From Bryobacter sp. (GTDB lineage: Bacteria > Acidobacteriota > Terriglobia > Bryobacterales > Bryobacteraceae), in contig JALHNI010000041.1 of the NCBI GenBank assembly GCA_022843605.1, forward strand, positions 1-42,797: a DNA stretch of 42,797 nucleotides. Reading direction: 5' to 3'. The translations under genes and the position numbers were made by a program. Positions 1 through 7,625 of the stretch are shown piece after piece. The notes beneath the pieces are model-generated. The model made no database searches. It saw nothing but the letters and a program-made list of their open reading frames with translations, and was not told the DNA's origin. Each line of letters starts with the position of its first letter. Position 1 is the stretch's first letter.

Positions 1-456
1 CCGATGGTTAGTCGGGGAAAATGATGGCTGAAGTGTCAAGCTCCATTACCCCATACAGCGCTTCAATGAGGCCCCGATGGTTAGTCGGGGAAAATGTCAT
101 CGCGAATTTGGAGGAGATTTTAACCAAGGGTCGCTTCAATGAGGCCCCGATGGTTAGTCGGGGAAAATGGATTCCGGCGCCACATTGGAGAGGATTTCCA
201 AGGGCTTCAATGAGGCCCCGATGGTTAGTCGGGGAAAATGGCGAAGATGAATAACACAATCAATGCCGTTACCTGGCTTCAATGAGGCCCCGATGGTTAG
301 TCGGGGAAAATGTTTGACTCCTTCGTTTCTTTCACCGTATGATTAATCTGCTTCAATGAGGCCCCGATGGTTAGTCGGGGAAAATATCGACAGCTGGGAC
401 GAGAAGAACGTGTTCCTAGGGCTTCAATGAGGCCCCGATGGTTAGTCGGGGAAAAT
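1..456 (-). CRISPR. CRISPR array, type I-G associated, cut by left window edge
   Basis: Six complete 36-nt repeats start at 60, 133, 204, 276, 350 and 421. A 22-nt partial repeat lies at 1-22. Six spacers of 35-38 nt separate them. The complete repeats read identical to one another. Each carries a 6-bp stem (CCCCGA / TCGGGG) around a 7-nt loop. Read on the minus strand the repeat begins ATTTTCCCCGA and ends CTCATTGAAGC. The ATTGAA-type 3' end and the position downstream of leftward cas genes indicate leftward transcription, with the leader on the right at 457-640. The leader-proximal repeat is therefore 421-456, and the older end of the array lies beyond the window. Csb2 is the expected processing enzyme (family knowledge). 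I recognise no spacer target. Confidence 0.97.
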
Positions 457-640
457 AGCGGGGTCGCTAAACATTCTGTTTTCAAAGGTCTGCAGGCCAG
501 TTTGCGAGCGGCGGCGAAAGTGGGGAGCCTCAGGAGGTCGCGGCCCGGAGGTGCAAAGAACAAGCTCCCTACTTTCAATAGTCTACAACGCGCGAGCGCC
601 TGCCGGGGTTTGTGCACCGCCGAAGCGCTCGCGAGCCAGT
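457..640 (-). promoter_or_regulatory. CRISPR leader between cas4-cas1 and the array
   Basis: This 184-bp gene-free stretch lies between the cas4-cas1 stop and the first repeat, on the side expected for the leader. It holds a 13-nt inverted repeat (516-528 and 564-576) that pairs fully if one G-U is allowed, and a 9-nt inverted repeat at 591-599 / 625-633. I could not find a convincing -35/-10 pair. The first dyad could be a site for a bending protein or Cas1-Cas2 during spacer integration. That role is inference; the leader assignment rests on position. Confidence 0.7.
591..633 (-). terminator. Possible terminator hairpin after cas4-cas1
   Basis: CGCGAGCGC at 591-599 pairs with GCGCTCGCG at 625-633 across a 25-nt loop, starting 8 nt beyond the cas4-cas1 stop. 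There is no clear U-tract on the minus strand, so it is a weak candidate that could equally belong to the leader. Confidence 0.35.
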
Positions 641-2449
641 TTAGCGGGTGACGAAGACGGGGTATTCGGGGATTTCACCCTCCATGTATTTGGCGAGCAG
701 ACGGGCTTGGATCTCCAAAAGACGGCGGTAGGATACGCGGTAGTCGAAGAGCGGGTGGGTGACGAGGGTGTCCATGCGCTGTTCGTAGGCCTGGAAGAAG
801 GCGCGGCGGCCGGAGGGGGTGAGTCCGACGGCGTTGGCGGAACGGGCGAAGTCACTAAGTTGGATCATGCCGGTATTGAGGGCGGTGAGGACGGCGGAGT
901 CGACGATGAGGGCGCGAAAGGGCTCCATGAGATCGAGGGCGAGGGCGGGGCGGCCAAAGCGGAGTTCGTGATAGAAGCCGACGAGGGGGTCGAAGCCGAC
1001 GAGGTAGCAGGCGAGGGTGAAGTCCTTGGCGAGGACGGAGTAGCCGAGGGAGAGAAGGGCGTTGATGGGATCGCGGGGAGGGCGGCGGTTGCGGGAGGTG
1101 AAGTCGAAGGTGAAGCCCTCGGGGGAGTCTCCTTCTTCGGTTTTGAGCATGCCGGCGAAGGTTTGAAAGTAGAGGCGGGCGGCGAGACCTTCGACGCCTA
1201 GCAGGGATTCGATGGCGCGCTCCCGTTCGGCGCGCTCGGCAAGTTCCTTCATCTGGCTGAGAACGAGCGGGGGCGGCTCCAGGTGATTGCGCATCAGGAG
1301 AGTGCGCTGGTTGCGGATCTTAGCGGCGACGAGAGATCGCGCGAGCCGGAGGCGAAACCAGGCCTCTTCGCGGAGACGGAACTGAGTGACGCGCAGGAAG
1401 ACGTTTTTGGTTTGGAGGCCCTGGGTGAGGCCGTAAAACCAGCCGCCCTGCGAGAAGTAAGTGACGGGGATGCCGGCTTCGCAGAGAACCTGGAGCGCCT
1501 GGGTGGAGATCTGGATGTTGCCGAAGAGGTTGATCTGGTTGATTTCGTGGAGGCGGAGCGACTGGCGGACGGCTTCTTTCTCCTTAACCTGGAGGAGGTC
1601 GCCACTCTTCCCTACCCGGAAGCCTTGGGTGTTGAGGTAGACGGGGCGGGCGTCGTCGCGGGCGCTGACGAGCGGGCGAACGCGAGCGGAACCGGGCCGC
1701 TTGGGCTGGGCGTCGCCGAAGAGGGACAACTGGAGTTCGGGCTCCTGCGGCGAGGCGGCGAGCAGGCTGTTGACTTCGTCAGGAAGGCAGATGGGCAGGA
1801 GCGAGCACCCGGGGCACTTGGGCGAGTCTTCAAGCGGCGGCGGAATTGCGCCGATGCGGGCGGTTTGCCAGGCCTGCTGGAGGAGCAGTAGGGTTTCGGC
1901 GATGAGTTCGTCGGTGATGGGCAGGCGGACGCGCTGGCGGGTGCTGGAGTAAAAGACGAGGGCTTCGTCGCACTGGTAGCCGTTGTCGCGGAGGACAATG
2001 GCTTGGGCGGCGAGTTGGGCACGGTCAGCCGGCCAGAGTTCGAGGGCTCCGGCGGCGTTCTCTTTGGGTTTGCCGTGTTTGTAGTCGACGGGGGTAACTG
2101 TCTTCTGGCCTGCGGCGCCGGGGCCTTCGCGGACTTCGAGGAGATCGATTTTGGCGATGAGGCGGTGACGGTCACTGGAGAGGGTGATGGCGCGAGTTTT
2201 GAAGTCGGGGGCCTCATCGAGGTCTGGGGCGGAGGGAAGGGCTTTGCCGGGCTGGTCGACGCGTTTATGTTGGACGCTGCCTTCGACGGTGTCGACACTT
2301 TCGCGGAAGAGGCCTTCGACCCATTCATAGAAGAAGAGGCGGGGGCAGTAGACGAACTCGTTGAGCATGCGGGCGGGCAGGTAGTCCGGGAGCGGTTCGC
2401 GGCGGGGGCTACCGGGGAAATCGGGAAACTGGATGAGGGGCGAAGCCAT
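641..2449 (-). CDS. cas4-cas1: Cas4-Cas1 fusion protein (spacer adaptation)
   Basis: This 602-residue protein fuses a Cas4 nuclease to the Cas1 integrase, an arrangement typical of type I-G. In the Cas4 half (about 1-225) Cys35 and the cluster Cys212, Cys215, Cys221 fit the iron-sulfur ligands. VDYKHGK near 121-127 is the nuclease D-x-K motif. In the Cas1 half (about 268-602) Glu420 (GVEGLAAR), His494 (GFYHELRFGR) and Glu509 (LDLMEPFR) are the metal-binding triad. All key residues are present, so both activities should be intact. Cas4 trims and orients prespacers by PAM, and Cas1 with Cas2 integrates them (family knowledge). It is the last cas gene before the leader, 36 nt downstream of cas2. 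Confidence 0.95.
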   Translation of the reverse strand: MASPLIQFPDFPGSPRREPLPDYLPARMLNEFVYCPRLFFYEWVEGLFRESVDTVEGSVQHKRVDQPGKALPSAPDLDEAPDFKTRAITLSSDRHRLIAKIDLLEVREGPGAAGQKTVTPVDYKHGKPKENAAGALELWPADRAQLAAQAIVLRDNGYQCDEALVFYSSTRQRVRLPITDELIAETLLLLQQAWQTARIGAIPPPLEDSPKCPGCSLLPICLPDEVNSLLAASPQEPELQLSLFGDAQPKRPGSARVRPLVSARDDARPVYLNTQGFRVGKSGDLLQVKEKEAVRQSLRLHEINQINLFGNIQISTQALQVLCEAGIPVTYFSQGGWFYGLTQGLQTKNVFLRVTQFRLREEAWFRLRLARSLVAAKIRNQRTLLMRNHLEPPPLVLSQMKELAERAERERAIESLLGVEGLAARLYFQTFAGMLKTEEGDSPEGFTFDFTSRNRRPPRDPINALLSLGYSVLAKDFTLACYLVGFDPLVGFYHELRFGRPALALDLMEPFRALIVDSAVLTALNTGMIQLSDFARSANAVGLTPSGRRAFFQAYEQRMDTLVTHPLFDYRVSYRRLLEIQARLLAKYMEGEIPEYPVFVTR

Positions 2450-2485
2450 GGGCCTCCATGGGAGCGGACCTGGGCCGTGGGGAAC

Positions 2486-2776
2486 CTACACGATGATGCA
2501 AGGCGAATCGACCTTGGAGTAGGGTTTGCCCAACGCGGAAATGACGCGTTCGCCGCGCCCTTCGGAGGGGCCGAGGTTTACGAATAACACCTGGTCCTCC
2601 TTTTGGTGGATGATGGCGGCGAGTTCGGCGCGGAGGCGCGCGAGTTCACCGGCGTTGAGTTGGCATTCGAAGACAGAGAATTGGAGATGGTCACCCCAGG
2701 CGCGCATGGTGCGGAAGACCTGGCGGAGGCGTTTGTCGTCGGAGATGTCGTAGCAGATGAGGTAGGCGGAGCGCAT
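2486..2776 (-). CDS. cas2: CRISPR-associated protein Cas2
   Basis: This 96-residue protein has usual Cas2 length. It opens with AYLICYDISDDKRLRQV, the first beta strand and the conserved YDI-D motif of the ferredoxin-like fold. FSVFECQLN is the second strand and DQVLFVNLGP a later strand. In the adaptation complex Cas2 is a dimeric core that holds two Cas1 dimers and sets spacer length (family knowledge). The start lies 3 nt after the vapC stop, so cas2 translation is probably coupled to vapC. That is unusual, because cas2 normally follows an effector or cas1 gene. Confidence 0.95.
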   Translation of the reverse strand: MRSAYLICYDISDDKRLRQVFRTMRAWGDHLQFSVFECQLNAGELARLRAELAAIIHQKEDQVLFVNLGPSEGRGERVISALGKPYSKVDSPCIIV

Positions 2777-2779
2777 GGG

Positions 2780-3235
2780 TTAGGTGAGGTCGGCGGGTTG
2801 GACGGGAAGGATGCCGGGGAAGCGGCGGAAGTCGACGGCGTTGAGGGTGAGGAAGTTTGAGATGCGGTGCACCTTCATGGCGGCGGCAATTCGGGCGTCA
2901 TGTACTCGAACGCCACAGACTTCGTGTTCAGTGACGAGACGTTTCCATTCTTCGAAAACCTCCAGGGTTTCGGGAAGGATGGTGAGAAAGTGCTGGATGT
3001 GGCGAACCTCTGTCACCACCTGTGCAATGTTGAGTCCGAAGCCATTCTTCGCGATCGGCCGCGTTGAGACGTTCCAAAATTCCGCAATGACCTGCGTGGT
3101 GCCGTAGAGGCGGTGTCCAGCTTGGCGAAGGTTCTGGATAGCGCGAGCGCTGTCGGATAACTCTGAGTTGGGATCAAGGGAAAGGCGCAGCAAAACGTTG
3201 GTGTCGACAAACCAGGCGCGACTCGTCTCATCCAT
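2780..3235 (-). CDS. VapC-type PIN-domain ribonuclease toxin inside the cas operon
   Basis: This 151-residue PIN-domain protein begins with WFVDTNVLLRL, the first acidic metal-binding motif, within the first 20 residues. TQVIAEFWNV supplies the conserved glutamate. VHDARIAAAM near 115 supplies the third aspartate, and LTLNAVDFRRF is the usual C-terminal strand with a fourth acidic residue. VapC toxins cut tRNA or rRNA and are held inactive by VapB (family knowledge). It lies 6 nt after its antitoxin gene and 3 nt before cas2, so it is co-transcribed with cas genes. All acidic positions look intact. The RNA target cannot be read from the sequence. Confidence 0.88.
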   Translation of the reverse strand: MDETSRAWFVDTNVLLRLSLDPNSELSDSARAIQNLRQAGHRLYGTTQVIAEFWNVSTRPIAKNGFGLNIAQVVTEVRHIQHFLTILPETLEVFEEWKRLVTEHEVCGVRVHDARIAAAMKVHRISNFLTLNAVDFRRFPGILPVQPADLT

Positions 3236-3241
3236 GGCGAA

Positions 3242-3490
3242 TCAGTCGTGATCGCCGTAGATGAACTCTCGCGTCAAAGCGGAGTCCGGGAAGTCGGGGA
3301 TTTGACTGGAGAACTGAGATAGGCCAGCCAAGCACTCGGCCATTTCTTCGCGCGTCAAACGCGGGGAAGGCGGTAATACAGGTTGAGCGGCTGCTTCCTC
3401 AAGGATCTGCTTGACGTACTGCTCGACGTCCAGCCCACGGTCTGCGGCTTGGCGGGCCAGTCCGTCGGGGATGTGAACGGGAATTGTCAT
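3242..3490 (-). CDS. VapB-type antitoxin partner of the embedded PIN toxin
   Basis: This 82-residue protein begins MTIPVHIPDGLARQAADRG, a short DNA-binding-type N-terminus seen in many VapB-like antitoxins. It ends in an acidic tail, DSALTREFIYGDHD, of the type that plugs the PIN active site. It is placed directly upstream of the toxin with a 6-nt gap, the normal antitoxin-first order. GAAAGG lies about 9 nt before the start. VapB-VapC complexes usually repress their own promoter, but I see no clear operator in the short upstream gap. A decayed relative lies immediately upstream at 3593-3846. Confidence 0.85.
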   Translation of the reverse strand: MTIPVHIPDGLARQAADRGLDVEQYVKQILEEAAAQPVLPPSPRLTREEMAECLAGLSQFSSQIPDFPDSALTREFIYGDHD

Positions 3491-3592
3491 GGAAATGCCT
3501 TTCTCACTTTAGCTGATTTGACAAACTTGTGGGGACGTTCGGGCATCCATGCGACTCCACTACCGGATAGATCACGGAATTGGCATCGCGGG

Positions 3593-3846
3593 TCAGTCGT
3601 GATCGCTGTATATAGCCTCGCGAGTCAAGGCGGAATCGGGGAGGAGAGGAATCTTATCGGAGAACTCGGCCAAACCATTCAGGACCTCGTCGAACTCCTC
3701 CTGGGTTAAGCGAGGCGACCTCGGCAGGACCGGCTTGGCGGCCGCCACTTCCTTGATCAGGATCTGCTGATGTAGGCGGCAACCTCGAGTCCGCGACGAG
3801 CGGCAAGGTCGGCCACTTCGTCCGGGATTTGCAGGGAGATGGTCAT
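3593..3846 (-). pseudogene. Frameshifted second VapB-like antitoxin gene
   Basis: The minus strand reads MTISLQIPDEVADLAARRG, then runs into an early stop after about 29 residues. Restoring one base near 3771 re-opens the frame into a tail with SPRLTQEEFDEVLNGLAEF and DSALTREAIYSDHD. The restored protein aligns end to end with the intact antitoxin at 3242-3490, and about half the residues are the same. The lesion is a single missing base where the intact gene has the Lys-Gln pair of YVKQIL. No second PIN gene follows, so this is an orphan remnant of a tandem duplication or an earlier toxin-antitoxin pair. A sequencing error cannot be excluded. Confidence 0.8.
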
Positions 3847-3865
3847 GGTGATGGAGTTCTTTCGT

Positions 3866-4807
3866 CTATTTTATCGCTGAGTCGTCGGGGAGGCCGCGGG
3901 TGAAGCTGAAGAACTTGCCTACGCTAATTCGCTCGGCCGAATAGGTTGGAGGGCGGCGGGTCGCCCACAAGGCGATGATGGCATCGAGGGTGGCGGGCTG
4001 ACTCCAGATGGGCCAACTGACGGTGATTGCACCGCGATGACCGGCGCTGGCACCAATCGCCCCGAGACGATACTCGGTCCGTTGCTTGACCGGCATGGCG
4101 GTGAGCAGCGGCAAAGTGAGTGCAGCGAGGCGATTGGCTCCGTGAACGGTGAGCGCCTTGTCGGTGGATGGGTCCTCGAAGCGGAGGGCGTAGCGGCGAT
4201 CTTCAAACGGATCCCAACGAAATGACTGTGTGGCGTCGGCGCGATCCCATGGAGAAAACAGGGCTTCGCTGATTTTTTCCGGAGCATTCAGATCAGGGGG
4301 CGACTTTAGTTTGGCCAGTTCTTTGGGCAAGGTGCCTCGGGGAACGGCAGCGAGCCGTTCTAGAAAATGCTGGTGCCCCTGGCCGAAGAGGAGGCAGTAG
4401 GGCGTCGCACGAACGCGGTTATCTTTAGGGTCGTCCTTCACGGCACCGTCGCTCATCAATGCGCTCCAAAGATCAATGGCGCGCCGGTCATCCGGATGGG
4501 ATGAGATGGAGGCGGATTGCAGAAGGTCTCGAGCTTCCTCACGAGAGTAGTCCAGATCGGCGTGCGCGCCGAAGTCGTGAACTTCGGCCAGCGATTGGCA
4601 ACCGCGCGCCGCTGCATCAGCGAGTTGATCCGGTGTGACGGGGACGGCGGTGCGAACGCGGGGGCGAACTGGATGTCCCGCCCACCAAGCCCGCACCTGC
4701 CAAGCGGGCTCAGCGTGGCGAACGGCGCGAAGAAGACCGAGCAGCGCTAGCGAGGCGAGGAGGTTGTCCGGTTCGAGCCCGGCAAGGACGTGTTCTTCAG
4801 GCTTCAT
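3866..4807 (-). CDS. Type I-G Cascade large-subunit candidate, Cas8u2/Csb3 type
   Basis: This 313-residue protein lies in the position of the type I-G large subunit, next to cas3. It starts with a hydrophobic motif, LAGLEPDNLLASLALLGLLRAV, shared by GSU0052/Csb3-like and Csx17-like Cas8u proteins, and ends with a short aromatic segment (ISVGKFFSFTRGLPDD). In type I effectors this subunit helps recognise the PAM and recruits Cas3 (family knowledge). The start overlaps the end of cas3 by 11 nt, indicating coupled translation. I am confident it is the Cas8-like component by context. I am less sure whether it is best named Csb3 or Cas8u2, and no catalytic residues are expected. Confidence 0.78.
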   Translation of the reverse strand: MKPEEHVLAGLEPDNLLASLALLGLLRAVRHAEPAWQVRAWWAGHPVRPRVRTAVPVTPDQLADAAARGCQSLAEVHDFGAHADLDYSREEARDLLQSASISSHPDDRRAIDLWSALMSDGAVKDDPKDNRVRATPYCLLFGQGHQHFLERLAAVPRGTLPKELAKLKSPPDLNAPEKISEALFSPWDRADATQSFRWDPFEDRRYALRFEDPSTDKALTVHGANRLAALTLPLLTAMPVKQRTEYRLGAIGASAGHRGAITVSWPIWSQPATLDAIIALWATRRPPTYSAERISVGKFFSFTRGLPDDSAIK

Positions 4808-7625
4808 CTGTCACCTCGGATTGGGCGCCGAATTCGGAGGCGCGATGATCGGCCAAGCGAAGGATGGATTCCAGGCGGGCCAGCTCCCAGATCCCGTAGC
4901 GGAGCTTGAGACGGTTGAAGAGGCCGGACCAATCGAGACCCTGCCAATCGAAATCGAGGCGCTGGGGTCCAGGGGACGCGGGAAGGTGCAGGGTGTCTCC
5001 GTTCGTGGCCAAGAGATCCCGATCCTGGTTATCGAGAGGATCGTCGAAGGGAAAGAAGGGACGGCCATGGCCATGGTGACTACCGATGAGCCAAAGAATG
5101 AGGTCGGGGTCGAGATCGGGCGAGGACGCCCAGGGACGATGCTCCAGGGCGATGCGTACGGAGAGGGCTTCATGGCGCCAGTGGTCCGGCAGACCAGAGG
5201 CAGCGCGGACTTTTCGCTCGAAGGCAGGAGCGAGGTAGCCGCGCTGAGACTTGGCGAGAATGGTATCGATGGGAGCTCCATTCCGGAGATAAGACTGAAA
5301 GCGGCGGTCGCCTTTGCCGAAGTCATGATACTCGGCGGCTAAGGCGGCGGAGCGAAGTACGGGATCCGGGAGCCCCGCGCCAGCGGCGAGCGCTAGGGTC
5401 CAATCTTTGACGTGCTGGGTGTGATCGGCGAGAGACAGAGGTTGTGAGCCAAAGCTACTGGACTGGCCATTGTCGGTGGTGAAGCCGGGCGCTCGGCCGT
5501 ATCCGATGAGGATGAAGCCGCCGGTATCGTAGTCACGCACTTCGAGCACGCGATGCAGCGCGTCAAGTTCGGCGTGAAGAGACTCGGGAAGATCGGTGAT
5601 ATCGATGAGTTGCCGTTTGAGTTCAACGAGACCCTCAACTTCGGCATGAATGCGCTTAGCGGCAGAGAAGATGTCACGGGCCAGAAGGTTTGGATGAAAG
5701 CGGATCGCGACATGCTGGGACCGGAAGGGTTTGGCGGCTTCGCCGGCGACGTCTTCGACGGGGGTATCACTGGCCGGCGCCCAGCCCCAGCGATCACAGC
5801 CGCCGTAAACGGACGGAACGATGATGACATCGCCGGGGCGGATACCTTCGGCGCCGACGACTTGGGTATCTTCGTTCTCTTCCCCGCGCCAGCGGAGGAC
5901 GAGGCGGCTGGCGGTGCGAGTGCGTACTTCTTCGCCTTGACCTTCGCCCTCAATTTCACCGACGCGGGCGGCTGAGGCAGCGTCTTTGGTGAGCCAGGCG
6001 CGCACTTTCCAGATGGGCATGGCGAGCCCCTCGGAGGGGCGCGGCGGTAGGGTGCCGACGATCGCGGCGAGATGCTCTGTGCGTTCCGGGAGGACGTCAC
6101 CCAGATCGTCACGCCAGACGATTTCGACGTCGGCGGGACCGGTTTCGGGGCCGTGCAAAAAGATGGCGACATCGGGGTCGGGATCGGGGCGGGGATTCGT
6201 CATGCTCCAGAGGTCCAGATATGCGGGAGGCATGATGGGGGCGTCGCCTTTGGTACTGGAGACCTGGCGGATCTTCTCGTCGCCCACGCGGGCAATGAGT
6301 TCGGCCATGGCATCAATGCCAAAGTCGACGTTCGGTGGTTGGTCGTGACTTTCGGCCTGCAATAGAGCCCAGGTGAGCTTCGATTGTTCGCCATAGATGG
6401 GGTCGGGTTGCTTTGACTTGAGGTCGTCTTTGAGGGCGAGAATCGCCGCGCGGGCCAGGATGTCTCGGCCAGAGCGGTTCAGGCGTCCGAAACGCTGGCG
6501 GAGTGCATCAAGGGGGGCGATTTGGGTGACGAGGGCATCGAAGTCAAAATCGGCCCCGGCTTCGATGCATTGGGTAGAGACGACATAGAGGGGAGCCTCG
6601 CGGGGCGTAGCGCCGGAAACCAAGACGGGGCCGTATTCGCTCATGAGGGCGGTGCGGTCTAGATCACGCGACCGGCCAATGAGCAGCACTTTTTCGCAAT
6701 CTCCGAGTTCGCGGAAAACGGAGCGAGCCAAGTCGATACGGTTGACGACGATGAGGAGGCGCTGAGCGCCAGCGGCGCAGAGCTTTCTTGCTTTATCGGC
6801 GAAGGCAGCCGGGCCGGTGACTTCGAGCAGTTCGGCTGGCTTGGCGGCAGCCAAGCGGGCGCGAAGAATTGGGTGCTCGCGGTCTTCGACGGCAAGGCGA
6901 AAAGGTTCGGTTGCCGAGTCGCCTGGAGTGGCGGACAGGGTGACGGCCTGCCAGGGGCCGGGGGCGTGTTCGGCCCAAGGGTGCCGCCGGTAGCGAGCAA
7001 TGGACGCCAAGGTCTGGCGGAAGGGCTCGGAGAGGTGGGCTTCATCCAGAAAAATGAGGCAATCGGAGCCAAGCAGGCCAGCGTGAACCGGCTTCATGGA
7101 GTCCGATACGCCATAGCCACGGAAAAGCAGGCGGGAGCCGACTTGATCAACGGTGGAGAGCAAGATGGTGGGTTGCGCAGGGGTGCGAGCCCAATCGGAA
7201 GACTGAGGAATGCCTCCGCGCAGTTTTTCGACAAACAACGCCACACGTTTATTGGGGGCAGAAGAGAGGGCGCGCAGGCGCTCGCCAATCTGAGCGGCTA
7301 CGGTGTCATCGTTCGCTTGGAGTTTGGCTTGAATGGCGCGGGCTCGAACTTCAGTTTGGTCAACGATGAGACGCCGGTCCACGACGAAGGCGATCCGCAA
7401 AGGAGCGCGCCGCGCGGCACCTCGTTGGGCTTCCATCGCGAGATGAAAGATCGCGACTTCGAGAACGGCGGTTTTGCCGGAACCGGTGGGCAGGTCGAGG
7501 CATTCCGGCCAACAGCCTTCCTCACAGACGCGTCGGGCGAGAGCGGATTGCCAGGGGAACGGATCTTTGCCTTCGTTCACCTCACGAAAAAACTGATCGA
7601 ACTGGTCGACCGAAAGGGGGCTCAT
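4797..7625 (-). CDS. cas3: Cas3 helicase-nuclease, type I-G (helicase N-terminal, HD C-terminal)
   Basis: This 942-residue protein degrades target DNA after Cascade binding. The superfamily-2 helicase comes first: Walker A LPTGSGKT at 45-52, DEAH at 194-197, and a later motif ending QRFGRLNRSG for ATP hydrolysis. The HD nuclease is at the C-terminus, with EYHDFGKGDRRF near 767 and GSHHGHGRP near 850. This order is the reverse of the common HD-helicase arrangement and is characteristic of type I-G. Both catalytic centres look intact. It overlaps csb2 upstream by 4 nt and the Cas8-like gene downstream by 11 nt, so the effector genes form one tightly coupled unit. Confidence 0.95.
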   Translation of the reverse strand: MSPLSVDQFDQFFREVNEGKDPFPWQSALARRVCEEGCWPECLDLPTGSGKTAVLEVAIFHLAMEAQRGAARRAPLRIAFVVDRRLIVDQTEVRARAIQAKLQANDDTVAAQIGERLRALSSAPNKRVALFVEKLRGGIPQSSDWARTPAQPTILLSTVDQVGSRLLFRGYGVSDSMKPVHAGLLGSDCLIFLDEAHLSEPFRQTLASIARYRRHPWAEHAPGPWQAVTLSATPGDSATEPFRLAVEDREHPILRARLAAAKPAELLEVTGPAAFADKARKLCAAGAQRLLIVVNRIDLARSVFRELGDCEKVLLIGRSRDLDRTALMSEYGPVLVSGATPREAPLYVVSTQCIEAGADFDFDALVTQIAPLDALRQRFGRLNRSGRDILARAAILALKDDLKSKQPDPIYGEQSKLTWALLQAESHDQPPNVDFGIDAMAELIARVGDEKIRQVSSTKGDAPIMPPAYLDLWSMTNPRPDPDPDVAIFLHGPETGPADVEIVWRDDLGDVLPERTEHLAAIVGTLPPRPSEGLAMPIWKVRAWLTKDAASAARVGEIEGEGQGEEVRTRTASRLVLRWRGEENEDTQVVGAEGIRPGDVIIVPSVYGGCDRWGWAPASDTPVEDVAGEAAKPFRSQHVAIRFHPNLLARDIFSAAKRIHAEVEGLVELKRQLIDITDLPESLHAELDALHRVLEVRDYDTGGFILIGYGRAPGFTTDNGQSSSFGSQPLSLADHTQHVKDWTLALAAGAGLPDPVLRSAALAAEYHDFGKGDRRFQSYLRNGAPIDTILAKSQRGYLAPAFERKVRAASGLPDHWRHEALSVRIALEHRPWASSPDLDPDLILWLIGSHHGHGRPFFPFDDPLDNQDRDLLATNGDTLHLPASPGPQRLDFDWQGLDWSGLFNRLKLRYGIWELARLESILRLADHRASEFGAQSEVTDEA

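Noticed and set aside
96..203. Spacers at 96-132 and 169-203 look partly alike (TTGGAG, GATTT, CCAAGG)
   Set aside because: The match is short and gapped, so chance is the simpler explanation.
551..2587. Several long plus-strand open frames opposite cas4-cas1
   Set aside because: They are low-complexity Gly/Glu/Val-rich mirrors of a clear cas4-cas1 gene and carry no motifs or ribosome sites.
3491..3592. Possible remnant of a second VapC between the two antitoxin copies
   Set aside because: The 102 bases were read in the minus-strand frames and show no PIN motif.
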